Shown here piece by piece: positions 5,723-8,387 of a DNA stretch of 8,387 bases. The translations under genes and the position numbers were made by a program. The notes under the pieces are model-generated. The model searched no databases and was not told where the DNA came from. It saw only the letters and a list, made by a program, of their open reading frames with translations. Each line of letters begins with the position of its first letter. Position 1 is the first letter of the stretch. The DNA is from Candidatus Melainabacteria bacterium (GTDB lineage: Bacteria > Cyanobacteriota > Vampirovibrionia > Obscuribacterales > Obscuribacteraceae): NCBI GenBank assembly GCA_003175915.1, contig PSRH01000263.1, positions 1 to 8,387 on the forward strand, in the 5' to 3' direction.

Positions 5723-6277
5723 CTAGCTGGACAAAGCAGCCAAAATGAAAGCAATTCTTTCTTCGATCGGGGCTGCTTTAAGCAATTTCGCAGGGCAACA
5801 AAATTCCTCATAAGTCTTCATCGTGAGCTCCTGCAGTTTCTCGGAGTCCCCCCGCCCTAATGATCGCCCAGTCGAGGAACGGTCGTCGAAACCAGATAAG
5901 ATCTCGCAAACAAAAACAAGATCATATTGATGCATGCAAGCGATCTGCCGCAGCCTGTCCGGAATCTCCACTTTTGCCAATCTCAGAAACGCCAGGTAGT
6001 CCGGCACAGCACGATCATAAAACGTCAACCCCGGCGCCGAAGGCTTCACGGCTGCTTCCAACTCTTGCTGTTTGGCGATGAGCAATTCATAGAATGCAAG
6101 CGGATTTTCAGCTCGCCATTTCTTCTGTCCTTCCACGCTCAACTTACTGTTGAGTTCAGCGATGACCAACCCACCTGCTTCGGGCACTACCGTATAACCC
6201 TGAGCCTGGAACAGTCGGAGTAGTGTAGTTTTGCCTGCATAAGTGGCGCCAGAAAGAACAACGCTTTTTTCAGCCAC
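5723..6277 (-). CDS. Small P-loop ATPase/kinase of the AAA_28 (NadR kinase-like) type (184 aa)
   Basis: The protein is a single P-loop domain. The Walker A motif is GATYAGKT (10-17), followed by VPEAGG (31-36), where the family usually has a VxExxR-type strand, and FYDRAVPDYLAFL (86-98), which fits the Walker B/DR motif of AAA_28 and NadR C-terminal kinases. A lid-like region with basic residues (RSSTGRSLGR, about 130-139) precedes a helix ending in TYEEF. Relatives phosphorylate small molecules such as nucleosides or nicotinamide riboside, or are of unknown activity; the substrate here cannot be read from sequence. The start is GTG at 6277 with AGGTGA (6281-6286) close upstream, which aligns with the 5' part of the anti-SD and so tolerates a 3-base gap. 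It lies 17 bases after the gcvPB stop, almost certainly in the same transcript. Its stop is 21 bases from the convergent zinc-ribbon gene, and no terminator is visible. Confidence 0.82.
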   Translation of the reverse strand: MAEKSVVLSGATYAGKTTLLRLFQAQGYTVVPEAGGLVIAELNSKLSVEGQKKWRAENPLAFYELLIAKQQELEAAVKPSAPGLTFYDRAVPDYLAFLRLAKVEIPDRLRQIACMHQYDLVFVCEILSGFDDRSSTGRSLGRGDSEKLQELTMKTYEEFCCPAKLLKAAPIEERIAFILAALSS

Positions 6278-6294
6278 GGGTCACCTGCGACAAT

Positions 6295-7752
6295 CTAAGA
6301 GGCCGGTGGCTGCCAGCGAAGATTCGGTTTGCGTGACGCCAGAGCGTCATCGATTTTGCGCACCGAAGTTTTATGCGGAGCATTGCGCACCGTGTCCGGT
6401 GAAGATTTTGATTCTTCGTCTATAGCAAGCATGATCTCGGCAAACTGATCGAGGGTTTCTTTAGTTTCCGTCTCGGTGGGTTCGATCATCAATGCTTCTG
6501 GCACGAGGAGCGGGAAATAGACGGTTGGGGCGTGAACGCCGAAGTCTAGAAGTCGCTTGGCCATCTGGGCCGTATTCACGCCTCTCGCCTTTTGCAGATT
6601 GCCGGAGACCACGAATTCGTGCATGCAAGGCTGAGTGTGCAACACCGTGAAATTACGACTGAGGCGGCTGCGCAAATAGTTAGCGCTGATGATTGCATCG
6701 CGCGAAACCTGACAAAGCCCTTCCTTGCCGTGCGCCAAAATATAAGCGTAAGCACGCACGAGAATACCAAAGTTGCCATAAAAGCCTTTTACCTTGCCAA
6801 TCGACTGTGGACGATCCCAATTGAGACTGTATGTTTCCCCATCGAACTCGACTGTCGGTTTGGGCATAAAAGGCGCCAATGATAGGCGGGAAGCCACGGC
6901 GCAGCCACCAGGCCCGCCACCGCCATGCGGTGTAGAAAATGTTTTATGCAGATTCAAGTGACAGACATCAAAGCCCATATCACCTGGGCGCACTAATCCC
7001 ATGATGGCGTTTAGATTGGCCCCGTCGTAATACAAGAGTCCACCTGCTTCGTGCACGAGCTTCTGGATTGATTGAATTTCTTCTTCAAAGAGACCGAGCG
7101 TGTTGGGATTGGTCAACATAATCGCTGCCGTATCTGGACCGAGAACGGCTTTAAGGGCAGCCAGGTCGACAAGCCCTTTGGCGTTGGATTTGATTTCCAC
7201 GACATCGAAACCGCACATCGTCGCCGTAGCCGGGTTGGTACCATGGGCACTGTCCGGAACGATCACTTTAGTGCGCTTCGTTTCGCCTTTTGCTTGAAAA
7301 TAGGCTTTGATCAAAAGCAGTCCAGTCATCTCGCCATGAGCACCGGCAGCCGGTTGCAGACTGACAGCCGGCAAGCCGACGATTTCGGCAATGCTTTCCT
7401 GTAACTGGTAGAGCAATTCCAGAGCGCCCTGGATCTGCCCTTCGGGTTGCCACGGATGCAGCTCCCTGAAACCTTCAAGTGCGGCCATGGCGTCGTTGAT
7501 CTTGGGGTTGTACTTCATCGTGCAAGAGCCAAGCGGGTAGAAGCCCTTGTCTATGCAGTGATTTAAATAGGAAAGGTTGACAAAGTGACGCACCGCCTCC
7601 AACTCACTTACTTCCGGCAGGGCAGGCGGTTCTTTGCGGATATACGCGGTTGGTATAGCTTCAGTTAGCGGTGTTTCCGGAACGTCCAAACCAGGAAGCA
7701 CGATCGCCTGCCTGCCACCTTCCGACTTTTCATAGATCAATTTTTCGGCCAT
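6295..7752 (-). CDS. gcvPB: Glycine dehydrogenase (decarboxylating) subunit 2, P-protein beta chain (485 aa)
   Basis: This is the PLP-binding half of the two-chain P-protein of the glycine cleavage system. The P-protein decarboxylates glycine and passes the aminomethyl group to the lipoyl arm of GcvH; GcvT and Lpd complete the cycle, feeding CH2-tetrahydrofolate. Length matches GcvPB (about 480-490). Seen in order: GFYPLGSCTMKYNPKIN near residues 70-90, AAGAHGEMTG, the cofactor-pocket SAHGTNPATA, and NLHKTFSTPHGGGGPG, where Lys270 should form the PLP Schiff base. The C-terminal NAPHKTSVRKIDD and KPNLRW motifs are intact. The ATG at 7752 has GAGGG (7760-7764) 7 bases upstream. It needs GcvPA for activity; no gcvPA, gcvT or gcvH is in the window. 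The upstream neighbour is an RNase D-like gene (23-base gap) and the downstream one a P-loop kinase-like gene (17-base gap). No glycine riboswitch is visible before the gene. Confidence 0.97.
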   Translation of the reverse strand: MAEKLIYEKSEGGRQAIVLPGLDVPETPLTEAIPTAYIRKEPPALPEVSELEAVRHFVNLSYLNHCIDKGFYPLGSCTMKYNPKINDAMAALEGFRELHPWQPEGQIQGALELLYQLQESIAEIVGLPAVSLQPAAGAHGEMTGLLLIKAYFQAKGETKRTKVIVPDSAHGTNPATATMCGFDVVEIKSNAKGLVDLAALKAVLGPDTAAIMLTNPNTLGLFEEEIQSIQKLVHEAGGLLYYDGANLNAIMGLVRPGDMGFDVCHLNLHKTFSTPHGGGGPGGCAVASRLSLAPFMPKPTVEFDGETYSLNWDRPQSIGKVKGFYGNFGILVRAYAYILAHGKEGLCQVSRDAIISANYLRSRLSRNFTVLHTQPCMHEFVVSGNLQKARGVNTAQMAKRLLDFGVHAPTVYFPLLVPEALMIEPTETETKETLDQFAEIMLAIDEESKSSPDTVRNAPHKTSVRKIDDALASRKPNLRWQPPAS

Positions 7753-7775
7753 GCCAATACCCTCAAGTTCTACTA

Positions 7776-8387
7776 TCAGTGCTCAAATATGTTGCTCCAG
7801 CCACCAACGTCCAGCTCACAGACGACGGGGACGAACTGAAAAAGACGGCCAGCCAGCTCGGTCAGTCCTTCTCTTTCGATCAGAGCCTTCATCTTCACGT
7901 AGATAGGGACGAGCAATCGAACATCATTGGCCGCATATTCCAATTGTGATTCGGACAGGTCTTCGCGCGCCCAATCACTCATTTGATCAGTTTTGTCCAT
8001 TTCCATACCGAGAAGCTCGCGGGCCAGATCTTTCAGGCTGTGTCGATCGGTATAGGTGCGCGCCAATTTGGAAGCGATTTTCGTACACCAAATAGGCGCC
8101 ACCCTGGCGGAGAGATTGTACTTAAGAACAGATACATCGAAGCGGGCAAAGTGCAAGACTTTGAGAACATTGGGCGCTTCCAAAAGTTTTTTCAGTTTAG
8201 TTTCACGTGCGACAGGCAACTTGCTTCGATCCCGGAAACGCACTAAGGAGACATTGCCCTCCTTGTCGGAGATCTGCACCATACAAAGACGATCGCGTCT
8301 GATGTTCAACCCGCGCGTCTCCGTATCGAGAGTAATAAATTCTTGCATAAGATAATGCTTGAGTAGCTCTTCGCTCAAGTCATCATC
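7776..8387 (-). CDS. RNase D-like 3'-5' exonuclease, DEDDy family (5' end outside window)
   Basis: The protein is a DnaQ-fold 3'-5' exonuclease of the RNase D type, expected to trim structured RNAs such as tRNA 3' ends with two divalent metal ions. Counting from the TTG at 8378, ExoI is LDTETRGL (Asp18, Glu20), ExoII is HFARFD (Asp81) and ExoIII is YAANDV (Tyr148, Asp152), so all DEDDy residues are present. HSLKDLARELLG and the WAREDLSESQLEYAANDV stretch are typical of RNase D. The frame stays open to the window edge (three Asp codons before the TTG), and family alignments expect a short strand such as 'ITDDDL' before this point. The true start is therefore probably just outside and the TTG is unlikely to be used. 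There is no HRDC domain: the protein ends about 50 residues after ExoIII, so it belongs to the short (~205-residue) RNase D group, not the ~375-residue E. coli form. It leads the gcvPB transcript by 23 bases. Confidence 0.9.
   Translation of the reverse strand, partial: DDDLSEELLKHYLMQEFITLDTETRGLNIRRDRLCMVQISDKEGNVSLVRFRDRSKLPVARETKLKKLLEAPNVLKVLHFARFDVSVLKYNLSARVAPIWCTKIASKLARTYTDRHSLKDLARELLGMEMDKTDQMSDWAREDLSESQLEYAANDVRLLVPIYVKMKALIEREGLTELAGRLFQFVPVVCELDVGGWSNIFEH

Noticed and set aside
7753..7775. Glycine riboswitch before gcvPB
   Set aside because: Only 23 bases separate gcvPB from the upstream gene, far too short for a glycine aptamer.

Overview
This is ordinary-looking bacterial chromosomal DNA of roughly balanced base composition, densely packed with core-metabolism and RNA-processing genes. 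I found no mobile element, CRISPR array, phage gene, tRNA or rRNA. The gene families (a DUF2993 secreted protein, an ABC1/UbiB-type kinase, and a two-chain glycine decarboxylase) together with near-50% GC would suit a non-photosynthetic member of the cyanobacterial lineage (Vampirovibrionia/Melainabacteria, for example Obscuribacterales). That is an inference from gene content, not a proof. The signal peptides, the lipobox and the absence of cell-wall anchors do not settle the envelope type.

Left part (1-2362, + strand): the 3' end of gpmI (cofactor-independent phosphoglycerate mutase, glycolysis). It is followed by a 322-base gene-free control region holding three tandem TTAA-type heptamers directly upstream of a sigma-70-like promoter, then a second promoter. 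These drive a very small Thr/Pro-rich lipoprotein gene that ends at a strong intrinsic terminator. Next comes a secreted DUF2993-family protein, probably acting at the membrane or in the periplasm.

Middle (2508-5701, + strand): rph (RNase PH, tRNA 3'-end trimming), an ABC1/UbiB-family atypical kinase probably concerned with isoprenoid-quinone or lipid metabolism, and an unrecognised zinc-ribbon protein with two membrane helices. Each has its own leader of about 140-220 bases, so they are probably separate transcription units.

Right part (8387-5723, - strand): a tight three-gene unit read leftwards: a short RNase D-like DEDDy exonuclease (5' end outside the window), gcvPB (PLP-binding subunit 2 of glycine decarboxylase) and a small P-loop ATPase/kinase of the AAA_28 type. 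Gaps are only 23 and 17 bases. This unit converges on the zinc-ribbon gene with a 21-base gap and no visible terminator.

Functional themes are central carbon and one-carbon metabolism (gpmI, gcvPB), RNA 3'-end maturation (rph, RNase D-like) and envelope functions (lipoprotein, DUF2993, ABC1 kinase, zinc-ribbon membrane protein). The least explained parts are the control region of the small lipoprotein, the zinc-ribbon membrane protein, and the P-loop protein coupled to gcvPB. I see no clear evidence of a new multi-gene system.
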